64,000 nucleotides of DNA from JAXHUH01 sp034211175 (GCA_034211175.1 JAXHUH010000146.1:35665-99664), one strand, 5' to 3'; counted from the stretch's first letter, positions 17,519 to 26,143 are shown. Notes: generated by a model not told the origin, from the letters alone. Numbers and translations: made by a program.

Positions 17519-19068
17519 GGGTGCGACGCTCCTCGTAGCTCGGACGGTTCCTGGTGTGCGTTCTCGGGTGTGTCGCCGTGGTCGCGCCGGACCAGTTCCT
17601 TGAGGATCTTCCCGGCGCCGCTGCGGGGGATCTCGTCGACGAAGTGGACCGAGCGCGGGATCTTGTAGCGGGCGAGACGGCCGTCGAGGTGGGCGAGGAG
17701 CGCGGCCTCGTCGCCGTCGTGGCCGGGTCGGAGCACGACGACGGCGCGGCCGGCCTCGCCCCAGCGGTCGTCGGCGACGCCGATCACTGCGCAGTCGGCG
17801 ACCGCCGGGTGGGCGTGGAGCGCGTCCTCGACCTCGGCCGGGTACACGTTCTCGCCGCCCGAGATGTACATGTCCTTGATGCGGTCGACGATGGTGACGA
17901 ACCCGTCGTCGTCGACGGTGGCGACGTCACCCGAGCGGAACCAGCCGTCGTCGATGGCGGCGGCGGTGGCGTCGGGCAGGCCCCAGTAGCCGGCCATCAC
18001 GTTCGGTCCGGACACGAGCACCTCGCCGCGCTCGCCGACCTCGACGTCGGTGCCGTCGGAGCGCACCACGCGCACGTCGGTGAAGAACTGGGGCACGCCG
18101 GCGGTTCCCGGCTTGGCCCGGGACTGCTCGGCGGTCATGAACAGCGCGCCGGGCGACGCCTCGGTCATGCCATAGCCCTGGAGGAAGCCGATGCCGCGCT
18201 GCTGGTAGGTCTCGATCAGCGCGAGCGGCACCGGCGCCCCGCCGCAGAGCGCCCGGGTGAGGCACGTCAGGTCGGTGGTCTCCCAGGCCGGGTGCTGGGC
18301 CATCGCCGCGAACATCGCCGGCACCCCGAACATCGTCGTGACCCCGAGCCGCTCGATCTCGGCGAGCACGGCGCCGGGCTCGAACCCGGCCATCACCCGC
18401 ACGGTGCCGCCGGTCATGAACGCGGGCATCGAGATCATGTTCAGTGCGGCGACGTGGAACAACGGCGCGCACACCAGCGACCGGTCGGTGCTGGCCAGCC
18501 CGGTGTCGATCAGGACGTTCACGCAGTTCCACGTGATGTTGCCGTGGGTGAGCGTCGCGCCCTTCGGGCGCCCGGTGGTGCCCGAGGTGTAGATGATGGC
18601 GGCGGGCTCGTCGAGCCCGATGACCTCGTCGCGGCGCCGGCCCGGTGCCTCGGCCGCGGCAGCGGCGAGCTCGTCCAGACCGGCGGCGCGCAGGCCGTCG
18701 CGGCCGGCGGCGAGCTCGGCCGCCGGCCCGGCGTGGTCGGCGGCGTGGACCAGCAACCCGGCACCGCAGTCACCGACGATGTACGCCAGCTCCGGCGTGG
18801 CGAGGCGCCAGTTGAGCGGGACGAACACGGCCCCGAGCGACGTCGCTGCGAACAGCACGTCGTAGAGCGCCGGATCGTTCTGGCCGAGGTAGGCGACCCG
18901 GTCGCCCCGGCCGACCCCCCACGCCTCGAGCACGTCGGCCGTGCGACGGCACCGCTCGTCGAGCGCGGCGTAGGTGATCTCGACGCCGTCGTCGCCGATG
19001 ACGGCGACCGCCCCCGGCGACATCCGGGCGCGACGCGCCGGCCACGACCCGATCCCCCCGTTGCGCAT
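17515..19068 (-). CDS. AMP-dependent acyl-CoA ligase (second copy)
   Basis: 517-residue class I adenylate-forming enzyme: YTSGTTGRPKGATLTH, YGMTEASPG, the GDVAT and DRIKDMYISGGENVYP hinge motifs, and catalytic lysine in GAGKILKE. It is shorter than the ligase at 9880 and differs in its substrate-pocket region, so the two are not recent duplicates. It probably activates a medium-chain or aromatic acid. Starts 3 bases after the amidohydrolase stop and overlaps the MaoC gene by 4 bases. Confidence 0.88.
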   Translation of the reverse strand: MRNGGIGSWPARRARMSPGAVAVIGDDGVEITYAALDERCRRTADVLEAWGVGRGDRVAYLGQNDPALYDVLFAATSLGAVFVPLNWRLATPELAYIVGDCGAGLLVHAADHAGPAAELAAGRDGLRAAGLDELAAAAAEAPGRRRDEVIGLDEPAAIIYTSGTTGRPKGATLTHGNITWNCVNVLIDTGLASTDRSLVCAPLFHVAALNMISMPAFMTGGTVRVMAGFEPGAVLAEIERLGVTTMFGVPAMFAAMAQHPAWETTDLTCLTRALCGGAPVPLALIETYQQRGIGFLQGYGMTEASPGALFMTAEQSRAKPGTAGVPQFFTDVRVVRSDGTDVEVGERGEVLVSGPNVMAGYWGLPDATAAAIDDGWFRSGDVATVDDDGFVTIVDRIKDMYISGGENVYPAEVEDALHAHPAVADCAVIGVADDRWGEAGRAVVVLRPGHDGDEAALLAHLDGRLARYKIPRSVHFVDEIPRSGAGKILKELVRRDHGDTPENAHQEPSELRGASHP

Positions 19069-19071
19069 CGC

Positions 19072-19968
19072 TCAGCCGCCCCCGCCGAGCCCGAGCAGGC
19101 GGGCCGCGTTGTCCTTCAGGATCTTCGGGCGGACCTCGGGCTTGATGTCGAGGCCGTCGAAGTCGCGCATCCAGCGCTCCGGCTCGATGAGCGGGAAGTC
19201 CGACCCGAACAGCACCTTGTCCTGCAGCAGCGTGTTCGCGTAGCGGACGAGGTTCGGCGGGAAGTACTTGGGCGACCAGCCCGACAGATCGATGTGGACC
19301 TGTGGCTTGTGGGTCGCGACCGCCAGCGCCTCGTCCTGCCACGGGAACGACGGGTGGGCGAGGATGATCGGCATGTCGGGGAAGTCGGCGGCGACGTCGT
19401 CGACGTCCATGGGGTTGGAGTACTTGAGCTTGATCCCGGCGCCGCCGGGAACCCCTGCGCCGATGCCGGTCTGGCCGGTGTGGAACAGCGCGATCCGACC
19501 GTGGGAGGCGATGGCCTCGTACACCGGGTAGACGGCCGGGTCGTTGGGGTGGAACGCCTGGACGTTCGGGTGGAACTTGAACCCCTTCACGCCGTACTCG
19601 GTGACGAGCCGGTGGACCTCCTTCACCGCCTTGGCGCCCAGGTGGGGGTCGACGCTGCCGAAGGCGATGAGCACGTCGTCGTTGTCGGCCGCGACCGACG
19701 CGATCTCCTCGTTGGGCACCGGCGGCACGCCCATCGTGGTCGTGGCGTCGACGGTGAAGACCACGGCCATCATCTTCTTGGCCCGGTAGATCTCGGCCAT
19801 CTCGACGGCCGGCGGGCGGCCGGAGCCGCCGCGCTTGAAGTACGCGTCCGCCGCCTTCTCGAGCTCGGGCGAGAGCGCCCCGCAGCCCGTCTCGGTCGAG
19901 ACCTCGGCGTGGGTGTGGACGTCGATGGCGACGACGTCGTCGAAGGCGAGTCGGCCCCCGTCGGTCAT
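19072..19968 (-). CDS. Amidohydrolase-2 family metal-dependent hydrolase/decarboxylase
   Basis: 298 residues of the amidohydrolase-2 (ACMSD/gamma-resorcylate decarboxylase-like) family. Metal ligands visible: HTH in VAIDVHTHAEV near residue 15, His in GFKFHPN, His in ILAHPSFPW, and Asp in FGSDFPL. Members decarboxylate or hydrolyse ring acids and lactones in aromatic degradation. ATG 19968 has GGGGAG five bases upstream. The context of SDR, ligase and MaoC suggests a ring-cleavage or lactone-opening step; the exact reaction is unknown. Confidence 0.85.
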   Translation of the reverse strand: MTDGGRLAFDDVVAIDVHTHAEVSTETGCGALSPELEKAADAYFKRGGSGRPPAVEMAEIYRAKKMMAVVFTVDATTTMGVPPVPNEEIASVAADNDDVLIAFGSVDPHLGAKAVKEVHRLVTEYGVKGFKFHPNVQAFHPNDPAVYPVYEAIASHGRIALFHTGQTGIGAGVPGGAGIKLKYSNPMDVDDVAADFPDMPIILAHPSFPWQDEALAVATHKPQVHIDLSGWSPKYFPPNLVRYANTLLQDKVLFGSDFPLIEPERWMRDFDGLDIKPEVRPKILKDNAARLLGLGGGG

Positions 19969-19990
19969 GTCAGCTCCCCTGGTGCTCGGC

Positions 19991-20902
19991 TCAACCGGCC
20001 GGTTCGGCCGGCGCGGGCACACCGTAGGACTGGGGCACGCGCCCGACGGAGGTCGGGTACACCTCGGCGATGGCATCCGCGTCCCACCCGCCGTCGGTGT
20101 ACGCGCTGGCCACCTCCTCGGGGTAGCTCCACAGCGCCAGGCGGTCGCCTCCGAGGCCGATCGTCTGGCCGGTGACCGCGGCGGAGGCGTCGGACACGAG
20201 GTAGACGACGATGGCGGCGACGTCGTCGACGGTCCCGAACGCCTCGCCCTTGCGCAGCCAGCCGGGAAGCGGCTCGCCGCGCTCCTCGAGCGCGTCGACG
20301 TAGGGGGCGAACGCGGGGATCGTGCGGGTCATGGCGGTCGCCGCGGTGGGCACGATGCAGTTCACGGTGACGCCGGCCCGCTCGAGCTCCATCGCCCAGG
20401 TGCGGGCCATGGCCGTGATCCCGGCCTTGCACGCCGCGTAGTTGGTCTGGCCGAAGTTGCCCCGCTGGCCGGCCGGCGAGCCGGCCACGATGATGCGCCC
20501 GCCGTCGCCCTGCTCCCGGAACCGCACGGCCGCGGCGCGAGCGCAGGTGAAGGTGCCCCGGAGGTGGACCCGCACGACGTCGTCGAAGTCGTCGTCGCTC
20601 ATCTTCCACAGCACCCGGTCGCGCAGGATGCCGGCGTTGGTGACCATGGCGTCGAGCCGGCCGAACTGCTCGACCGCCGCCGCCACCAGTTCGTCGGCCA
20701 CGGCGGCATCGCCGACGGCTCCGACGTGGGCCACGGCCCGGCCGCCGTCCGCGGTGATCTGCTTGGCCGCGGCGGCCGCGGTGTCGCCGTCGACGTCGTT
20801 GACCACGACTGCGGCGCCGGCGGCGGCCAGCGCAGTGGCGTACGCCAGGCCGAGTCCGCGGCCGCTGCCGGTGACGACCGCGACCTTCCCATCGAGCTGC
20901 AC
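19991..20902 (-). CDS. Short-chain dehydrogenase/reductase (3-hydroxyacyl-CoA dehydrogenase type)
   Basis: 303 residues. Rossmann motif TGSGRGLGLAYA, NAG in VTNAGILRD, catalytic Ser in IIVAGSPAGQRGNFG and YxxxK in NYAACK. The KMSDDDFDDVVRVHLRGTF segment and the C-terminal tail of about 50 residues match the SDRs related to peroxisomal multifunctional enzyme 2, which oxidise (3R)-hydroxyacyl-CoA; that fits the MaoC partner downstream. First gene of the operon, with a recognisable promoter at 20949-20977. Confidence 0.87.
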   Translation of the reverse strand: MQLDGKVAVVTGSGRGLGLAYATALAAAGAAVVVNDVDGDTAAAAAKQITADGGRAVAHVGAVGDAAVADELVAAAVEQFGRLDAMVTNAGILRDRVLWKMSDDDFDDVVRVHLRGTFTCARAAAVRFREQGDGGRIIVAGSPAGQRGNFGQTNYAACKAGITAMARTWAMELERAGVTVNCIVPTAATAMTRTIPAFAPYVDALEERGEPLPGWLRKGEAFGTVDDVAAIVVYLVSDASAAVTGQTIGLGGDRLALWSYPEEVASAYTDGGWDADAIAEVYPTSVGRVPQSYGVPAPAEPAG

Positions 20903-20948
20903 GGAACCCCTCCCCCTGACCGCGGCGGGCGTGCTGCGGTCGGGGCGA

Positions 20949-20977
20949 CCGTTAGGTAGTCACGTTGCAGCCGTCAA
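20949..20977 (-). promoter_or_regulatory. Sigma-70-type promoter for the SDR operon
   Basis: On the minus strand TTGACG (20972-20977) and TAACGG (20949-20954) are separated by exactly 17 bases, about 50 bases before the SDR start. Just upstream is GTCGCACTTTGTTCGAC, whose ends GTCG/CGAC form an imperfect dyad that could bind a regulator such as the adjacent PaaX-family protein. Confidence 0.5.
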
Positions 20978-21034
20978 GGATGTGTCGAACAAAGTGCGAC
21001 GATGGTCACGCCGGTGGGCCGGTTGACACCGGGG

Positions 21035-21928
21035 TCAGGCCGCGCCCGACAGCTCGATCGTGTCGAAGAGCTCGGCGGCCTCGTCGGCGGCCGCCGAGTA
21101 GTTCGCGGCGTGGAGCCGCAGGAAGAGCTCCTGGGCCCGCACCGCGGGCCAGTCCTCGTCGAGGAGGTGGACCGGCACGCGGGGATCGTCGGTCAGCATC
21201 TGCAGCCACTCGGTGACCAGCCGGAGCGTGAGCGCCAAGGGCTCCGCGGCCAGCCGGGCGGCGGCGTCCTCGCGGTCCCACGTGGCGAGGAACGCCCGGT
21301 AGCGGGCGGCGAGCGCGTCGACGTCGAAGGCGTCGCGCACCGCGACCGCGAGATCGGTCGGCGGCACCGGTTCGGCGCGGAACAGGTGCACGTGGTCGGC
21401 AACGTCGAGCTCGTCGACGATGTCGGACACGTCCACGGCGCCGGGCGCGATCCACAGCCCGTTCTGGAGCGGCCCGAACCCGGCCCAGGTGAGCCGGGAC
21501 CGGAGGCTGTGGCGCTTGCGCTGCCACGCCTCGGGCATCGAGAACGCGAGCAGGGTCCACGGCACGTCGGCGCTGCGGTTGACCGCGCCGTGCTCCCAGA
21601 TCCGCACCCGCCCGCCGTCGATGACGTCGCGACACCGGTCGGTCATCGAGAAGTACATCCGCCGGCCCCGCTTGTGCCGCTCGAGCAGCCCACGCCGGAC
21701 CATGCGGGTGAGCGTGGCCCGCACCGCGGCCTCCGCGATGCCGAGCCGCTCGAACACCGCGATGAAGCTGCCGGAGAACAGCGCCCGGTCGTCGGGGTAG
21801 ATGTGGTCGCCGAGCAGGGAGAACACCAGCATCTGGGGCCGCAGCCAGGAGTCGGCGAGCGCCGAGTCGCCGGTGGTGTCGGGCAACGGCCCCCCGGCCG
21901 GGTCGGGTCCCTCCGTCCGTGCGGTCAT
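21035..21928 (-). CDS. PaaX-family transcriptional repressor
   Basis: 297 residues with the PaaX architecture: N-terminal winged helix (SGSFIAVFERLGIAEAAVR, then MVRRGLLERHKRGRRMYF), a central Cas2-like/ferredoxin-fold region with WTLLAF and the GFGPLQNGLWIAPG segment, and a helical C-terminal domain. PaaX repressors sense aryl-CoA thioesters such as phenylacetyl-CoA. Lying next to the CoA-ligase operon, it is the obvious candidate regulator, sensing the CoA product. ATG 21928 chosen as the family start; it is codirectional with the operon but separated by its own promoter region. Confidence 0.88.
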   Translation of the reverse strand: MTARTEGPDPAGGPLPDTTGDSALADSWLRPQMLVFSLLGDHIYPDDRALFSGSFIAVFERLGIAEAAVRATLTRMVRRGLLERHKRGRRMYFSMTDRCRDVIDGGRVRIWEHGAVNRSADVPWTLLAFSMPEAWQRKRHSLRSRLTWAGFGPLQNGLWIAPGAVDVSDIVDELDVADHVHLFRAEPVPPTDLAVAVRDAFDVDALAARYRAFLATWDREDAAARLAAEPLALTLRLVTEWLQMLTDDPRVPVHLLDEDWPAVRAQELFLRLHAANYSAAADEAAELFDTIELSGAA

Positions 21929-22000
21929 CCGGGCAACGATACGCAGGTGCCCGATCGGGGGCCTCGTGCGGACCGCCGCGGGCCGGGTGTCGCAACAACC

Positions 22001-22036
22001 CACGGCCGGATGTTCGCTTGACGCACGGCCGTTCGC
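22001..22036. promoter_or_regulatory. Direct repeats in the paaX-like upstream region
   Basis: CACGGCCGGATGTTCGC (22001-22017) and CACGGCCGTTCGC (22024-22036) form two related direct copies 70-110 bases upstream of the PaaX-type gene, between it and the subtilase stop. They may be autoregulatory sites; the evidence is position and repetition only. Confidence 0.3.
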
Positions 22037-22085
22037 ATGCCGTATGTTGGGCGCGGCAAGCCGTCACGCGGCCCGGGGGGAGCGC

Positions 22086-23417
22086 TCAGCAGTGCCAGGT
22101 GATCGAGCCGGCCACGCTGCCCCGACCGTCGGCGACGACCGGCCCGAATGCGGCCGCGTACCGCCGGCCCCCGGTGCTGCACCGGACCCACTCGCCGGCA
22201 GGCGCGACGAGCTCGACGGGCTCGGCCGGGACCACCGAGACCGACCCGGCGGCGCCCTCGCCGCTGCCGGTCGGTGCGGGCGCATCGTCCGTCGGCGGCT
22301 CCGCAGCGCCGGACGTGTCGATGGGCGCGTCGGGGGCCGCGGCGCCGTCGACGTGGGCCGCTGCGGCGACCGCGGCCGCCGCGTCGACGATCCCGTTGCC
22401 CAGCGCCGGGTCCCCGTTCGGGTCGGCCGCGGTCGCCGCGACGGTGTCGCGCACCTCGTCGGGCCCCAGGCCCTCGGCGACCAGCAGTGCGGCGAGCCCC
22501 GACACGAGTGGGGCGGCCATCGAGGTCCCGTCGAGGCTCTCGTTGCCGTCGGTGCCGTTGGGGAACAGGGTCGACGGCCCGGGCGGGACCGTCGAGACGA
22601 TCCCCACACCGGGCGCGGCGACGGCCCGTGCGTCGCCGGTGTTCGTGAACGCCGCCGCCGTGGCGTCGGGCGTCGACGCGTTGACCACCAGGACCGGCAC
22701 ACCGACCCGGTAGTTCCGCTTGTGGTCGGCGTCGTTGCCGGCCGCGGCCACCACGACGGCTCCTGCCGCGTCGGCCCGGCGGATGGCCGCGTTGAGCGGA
22801 CCACCCTTGCTGAGCCTCGACGCGAAGCCGGACTCGCCGAGCGACAGGTTGACGACGTCGGCGCCGTGGTCGACCGCCCAGTCGATGCCGGCCGCGATCG
22901 TCGCGTCGTCGCCGGCACCGTCGGCGTCGAGCACCCGAATCGGCATGATCGACGCGCCGGGGGCGGCGCCGGCGATGCCGATGCCGTTGCCGGCCGTCGC
23001 GGCCGCGATCCCGGCGACGTGGGTGCCGTGCCCGTGCGGGTCGTCGGGCTCGTCGTCGCCGTCGACGAGGTCGATCCCGCCGACGAGCCGATCGGCGAGG
23101 TCCGGGTGGGCGAGGTCGACGCCCGTGTCCACGATCGCGATGGTCACGCCGTCGGCGTCCGCCGTCGCCCACGCCTCGGGCAGGCGGGTCGCGGTCAGGC
23201 CCCACTGGGAACCGGCGAGCGGATCGCCACCGGCGCCCGTGCCATCGCCTGCCGATGCGTCGTCACCCACCGCGACGTCCTCGACCGGGGCGTCGGGCAC
23301 GTCGATCGGCGCGGGTGCGGGCGCGGCACCGTCAGCGCCGTCGCAGGCGGCGACGGTCCCGGCGAGCACCAGCGCGAGCGCGCCGACGCGCACGCTCCGC
23401 CGTATCCGTCGCCGCAT
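22086..23417 (-). CDS. Secreted subtilisin-family (S8) serine protease, lipoprotein
   Basis: 443 residues. Basic N-terminus and hydrophobic stretch ending VAAC form a lipoprotein signal; an Ala/Asp-rich linker follows. The S8 catalytic triad is complete: Asp in IAIVDTGVD, His in HGHGTHVAG, Ser in GTSMAAP, with the oxyanion Asn in AAGNDAD. After the protease domain (to about residue 350) comes a low-complexity Pro/Ala/Asp segment and a short C-terminal domain with two cysteines. Start ATG 23417 has GAGG 6 bases upstream; ATG 23462 is an alternative. No inhibitor or substrate gene is adjacent. Confidence 0.9.
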   Translation of the reverse strand: MRRRIRRSVRVGALALVLAGTVAACDGADGAAPAPAPIDVPDAPVEDVAVGDDASAGDGTGAGGDPLAGSQWGLTATRLPEAWATADADGVTIAIVDTGVDLAHPDLADRLVGGIDLVDGDDEPDDPHGHGTHVAGIAAATAGNGIGIAGAAPGASIMPIRVLDADGAGDDATIAAGIDWAVDHGADVVNLSLGESGFASRLSKGGPLNAAIRRADAAGAVVVAAAGNDADHKRNYRVGVPVLVVNASTPDATAAAFTNTGDARAVAAPGVGIVSTVPPGPSTLFPNGTDGNESLDGTSMAAPLVSGLAALLVAEGLGPDEVRDTVAATAADPNGDPALGNGIVDAAAAVAAAAHVDGAAAPDAPIDTSGAAEPPTDDAPAPTGSGEGAAGSVSVVPAEPVELVAPAGEWVRCSTGGRRYAAAFGPVVADGRGSVAGSITWHC

Positions 23418-23600
23418 CGTGGGCCTCGTCTCGGGTGGAACGATGATCGGCCGAGTCGTCATGGGCGGGATGGTCGGGCCGGACCTTGTGGAACCCTTGT
23501 GGCCGATGCGACGGGTTTCGCTGGCCACCTCACGATCCCCCGCCGGCCACGACGAGGCACGATCACGGGGCGCAACGATGACGCAACGCGGAGGGATGCG

Positions 23601-24401
23601 ATGAGCGGTGCCGGCGACAGCGGCCCCGAGGACAGGACACGGGACGGCGACTTCGTGCGCTCGCTCGAGCGCGGCCTCATCGTGCTCCGCTCCTTCGGGC
23701 CCGAGCGCCCCCGCCAGACCCTGAGCGAGGTCGCGCAGGAGACCGGGCTCACCCGCGCCGCCGCACGCCGGTTCCTGCTGACGCTGGAGCGGCTCGGGTA
23801 CCTCGCCTACGACGGCCGCCACTTCTCGCTGCGCTCCCGGGTGCTGGAGCTCGGCTACGCCTACCTGTCGTCACTTCCGCTGTGGGACCTCGCCGTGCCC
23901 CACATGCGCCGCCTCGTCGAGGAGGTCCACGAGTCGTGCTCCGCATCGGTGCTCGACGGCGACGAGATCGTCTACGTGGCCCGGGTCCCGACGAAGCGGA
24001 TCATGACCATCAACCTCGGGATCGGCAGCCGGCTGCCGGCCTACGCCACGTCGATGGGCCGGGTCCTGCTCGCCGGGCTGCCGCCGGCCGAGCTCGACGC
24101 CCACCTCGCGGCGATGGCGCCCGAGCGCCTCACCCACCGCACCGTCGTCGACGCCGACGACCTGCGGGCCGCCATCGACGAGGTCCGCGAGGCGGGGTGG
24201 GCGATCGTCGACCAGGAACTGGAGGAGGGCGTCCGTTCGGTGGCCGCCCCGCTCATCGACGCCGACGGCCGGGTGGTCGCGGCGATCAACGTCTCGGCCC
24301 ACGCCGCCCGCGTGCCGCTCGAGACCCTGCGCGACGACGTCGCGCCCAAGCTGGTGGAGACGGCGAAGGAGATCAACGACGAGCTCCGGCGCCGACGGTG
24401 A
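23601..24401 (+). CDS. IclR-family regulator of protocatechuate genes (PcaR/PobR-like)
   Basis: 266 residues: N-terminal winged helix (FVRSLERGLIVLRSFG, TLSEVAQETGLTRAAARRFLLTL) and an IclR effector domain (TINLGIGSRLPAYATSMGRVLLA; DQELEEGVRSVAAPL). The combination VRSLERGL...AAARRFLLTLERLGY is typical of the PcaR/PobR/CatR branch, which senses beta-ketoadipate-pathway intermediates. GGAGG precedes the ATG at 23601. It lies 99 bases before pcaH and likely activates pcaHG. Confidence 0.9.
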   Translation: MSGAGDSGPEDRTRDGDFVRSLERGLIVLRSFGPERPRQTLSEVAQETGLTRAAARRFLLTLERLGYLAYDGRHFSLRSRVLELGYAYLSSLPLWDLAVPHMRRLVEEVHESCSASVLDGDEIVYVARVPTKRIMTINLGIGSRLPAYATSMGRVLLAGLPPAELDAHLAAMAPERLTHRTVVDADDLRAAIDEVREAGWAIVDQELEEGVRSVAAPLIDADGRVVAAINVSAHAARVPLETLRDDVAPKLVETAKEINDELRRRR

Positions 24402-24500
24402 CGCTCACCGGGCCGACGGAGGCGCACGCGTGGCGCCCCGACCGGCCGCCCGCGGTGGTGGGACCCCGCCGCCGAATCGCACCGAGAGAGGAGACGCCCG

Positions 24501-25225
24501 ATGACCGAGACCGTCGCCCCTGACGGGACCGTCGTTCCCTACGCGCCCGTACCGGCGGGGACCCACCCGCCGTCGCGCTACCCCGACTACAAGTCGACGC
24601 CGTCACGCTCGCCCGGCCACCCGCTGGTGACGGTGCCCCAGACGCTGAGCGAGGTCACCGGTCCCGTCTACGGCCACCGCCCCGTCCGCGACGGCGACAA
24701 CGACCTCACCCGCCAGCACGACGGCGAGCCGCTCGGTGAGCGCATCGTCGTGCGGGGCCGGCTCCTCGACGGCGACGGACGGCCGATCCGCCGGTCGCTG
24801 GTCGAGGTGTGGCAGGCCAACTCGGCCGGCCGCTACCGCCACGACCGTGACCGCAGCCCGATGCCGCTCGACCCGAACTTCTCGGGCGCCGGCCGGACGA
24901 TCACCGACGACGACGGCAACTGGGAGTTCGTCACGATCAAGCCGGCGGCGTACCCGTGGGGCAACCACCACAACGCCTGGCGTCCGGCACACATCCACTT
25001 CTCGGTGTTCGGGCCGGCGTTCACGACCCGACTGATCACCCAGATGTACTTCCCCGGCGACCCGCTGTTCCCCTACGACCCGATCCTGTCGTCGGTCCCG
25101 GAGGCGGCCCGGCCGCGGCTGGTGTCGAGCCTTCGACAATGGACGGCACCGTGCCCGAGTGGGCCCTCGGGTACCGGTGGGACATCGTCGTCCGCGGCCG
25201 CAACGCGACCCCGACGGAGGCATGA
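24501..25225 (+). pseudogene. pcaH: Protocatechuate 3,4-dioxygenase beta subunit, frameshifted near the C-terminus
   Basis: PcaH carries the non-haem Fe(III) of the ring-cleaving dioxygenase. Iron ligands are visible: Tyr in GRYRH, Tyr in AAYPWG, and both His in RPAHIHFS. Up to 25130 the frame starting at ATG 24501 (AGAGAGGAG ribosome site) reads a normal PcaH, but the expected C-terminus (TVPEWALGYRWDIV...) is in another frame. Removing one C from AGCCTTC and one A from GACAATGG restores RLVSSFDMDGTVPEW and a stop at 25223-25225 that overlaps pcaG by ATGA. As written, frame 1 runs on across pcaG to 26018. It may be a real mutation or a sequence error. Confidence 0.85.
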
Positions 25226-25815
25226 CGATGCTCGACCTCACCCCCTCCCAGACCGTCGGGCCGTTCCTCCACATCGAGCTGCCCCACGAGGGCGCCGGCG
25301 AGATGGCGCCGACCGGCGCCGAGGGGACCATCCGGATCGAGGGCCGACTCCTGGACGCCAACGGCGACGGCATCGACGACGGGCTGATCGAGCTGTGGCA
25401 GGCCGATCCCTCCGGCCACTACCAGCACCCCGAGGACGCCGGACCGGCCGTCGTGGCCGGCACCGTCGCCGCCGGGGGCCTCGAGGGGTTCGGCGGCTTC
25501 GGCCGACTCCCGACCGGCGACGGCGGGACGTTCTCGTTCACGACGCTCAAGCCGGGGCCCGTGCCCGGCCCGGGCGGCACCTCCCAGGCCCCCCACATCG
25601 TCGTCGGCGTGTTCGGCCGGGGCATCCTCAACCGCCTCGCCACTCGGATCTACTTCCCCGACGAGGACGCGGCGAACGCCGAGGACCCGATCCTGGCGCT
25701 CGTGCCCGCCGAGCGACGCTCGACGCTGATCGCGGAGGCGATCGACGGCGGCTACCGCTTCGACATCCGCGTCGGCTCCGGCGACGACACCGAGACCGTG
25801 TTCTTCGACGTGTGA
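25222..25815 (+). CDS. pcaG: Protocatechuate 3,4-dioxygenase alpha subunit
   Basis: 197 residues, the usual PcaG length. It shows the intradiol dioxygenase beta-sandwich motifs (SQTVGPFLHIEL, GRLLDANGDGIDDGLIELWQAD, FSFTTLKPG, APHIVVGVFGRGILNRL) but lacks the iron-ligand tyrosines and histidines, as expected for the alpha chain. ATG 25222 overlaps the restored pcaH stop. With PcaH it cleaves protocatechuate to beta-carboxy-cis,cis-muconate; later pca enzymes are not in the window. Confidence 0.93.
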   Translation: MTMLDLTPSQTVGPFLHIELPHEGAGEMAPTGAEGTIRIEGRLLDANGDGIDDGLIELWQADPSGHYQHPEDAGPAVVAGTVAAGGLEGFGGFGRLPTGDGGTFSFTTLKPGPVPGPGGTSQAPHIVVGVFGRGILNRLATRIYFPDEDAANAEDPILALVPAERRSTLIAEAIDGGYRFDIRVGSGDDTETVFFDV

Positions 25816-25916
25816 CCACCCCGTGCCCGATCCGGCACGCGAGCTCGACGGCGGTTCCAGGTGGGGGTGGTGGCCGATGCGCGTGCCAGATCGGATCTCG
25901 GCGGCGGCGCCGGGGC

Positions 25917-25962
25917 GGTGGGTGGGGCGGCGTCACTGCGGTGGGTGGGGCGGCGTCACTGC
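25917..25962. repeat. Perfect 23-bp tandem duplication
   Basis: GGTGGGTGGGGCGGCGTCACTGC is repeated head to tail at 25917-25939 and 25940-25962, followed by a partial third GGTGGGCGGC. It lies about 55 bases upstream of the trp leader peptide, so it may overlap the trpEG promoter region. Together with trpL and the attenuator it fills the 388-base gap after pcaG. Confidence 0.7.
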
Positions 25963-26014
25963 GGTGGGCGGCTTCGTCGCAACGAGGTTGCGGGGCGGGC
26001 GCCGCTCGGCCAAC

Positions 26015-26080
26015 ATGAGCGACGTGCGTGCAGCTGACGGCGCCCTCGGTGCCCTGCAGAGCTGGTGGTGGTCGTCCTAA
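26015..26080 (+). CDS. trpL: Tryptophan operon leader peptide
   Basis: A 21-codon frame from ATG 26015 to TAA 26080 encodes a peptide ending QSWWWSS, with three consecutive Trp codons at 26063-26071. It sits 123 bases upstream of trpEG and is followed 38 bases later by a strong hairpin (26119-26143). This is the architecture of ribosome-mediated attenuation as known in Streptomyces and Corynebacterium trp operons: stalling at the Trp codons when charged tRNA-Trp is scarce prevents the terminator from forming. Confidence 0.88.
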   Translation: MSDVRAADGALGALQSWWWSS

Positions 26081-26118
26081 CGGCGACCCGGAACGCGCGC
26101 GAACGAGCGACAGCACCC

Positions 26119-26143
26119 CGAGCCGCCTCACCGAGGCGGCTCG
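26119..26143 (+). terminator. trp attenuator hairpin
   Basis: CGAGCCGCCTC, a 3-base ACC loop and GAGGCGGCTCG make an 11-bp perfect stem between the WWW leader peptide and trpEG. There is no U-tract, which is common for GC-rich actinobacterial terminators. Position and strength support its role as the transcription attenuator of trpEG. Confidence 0.8.
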
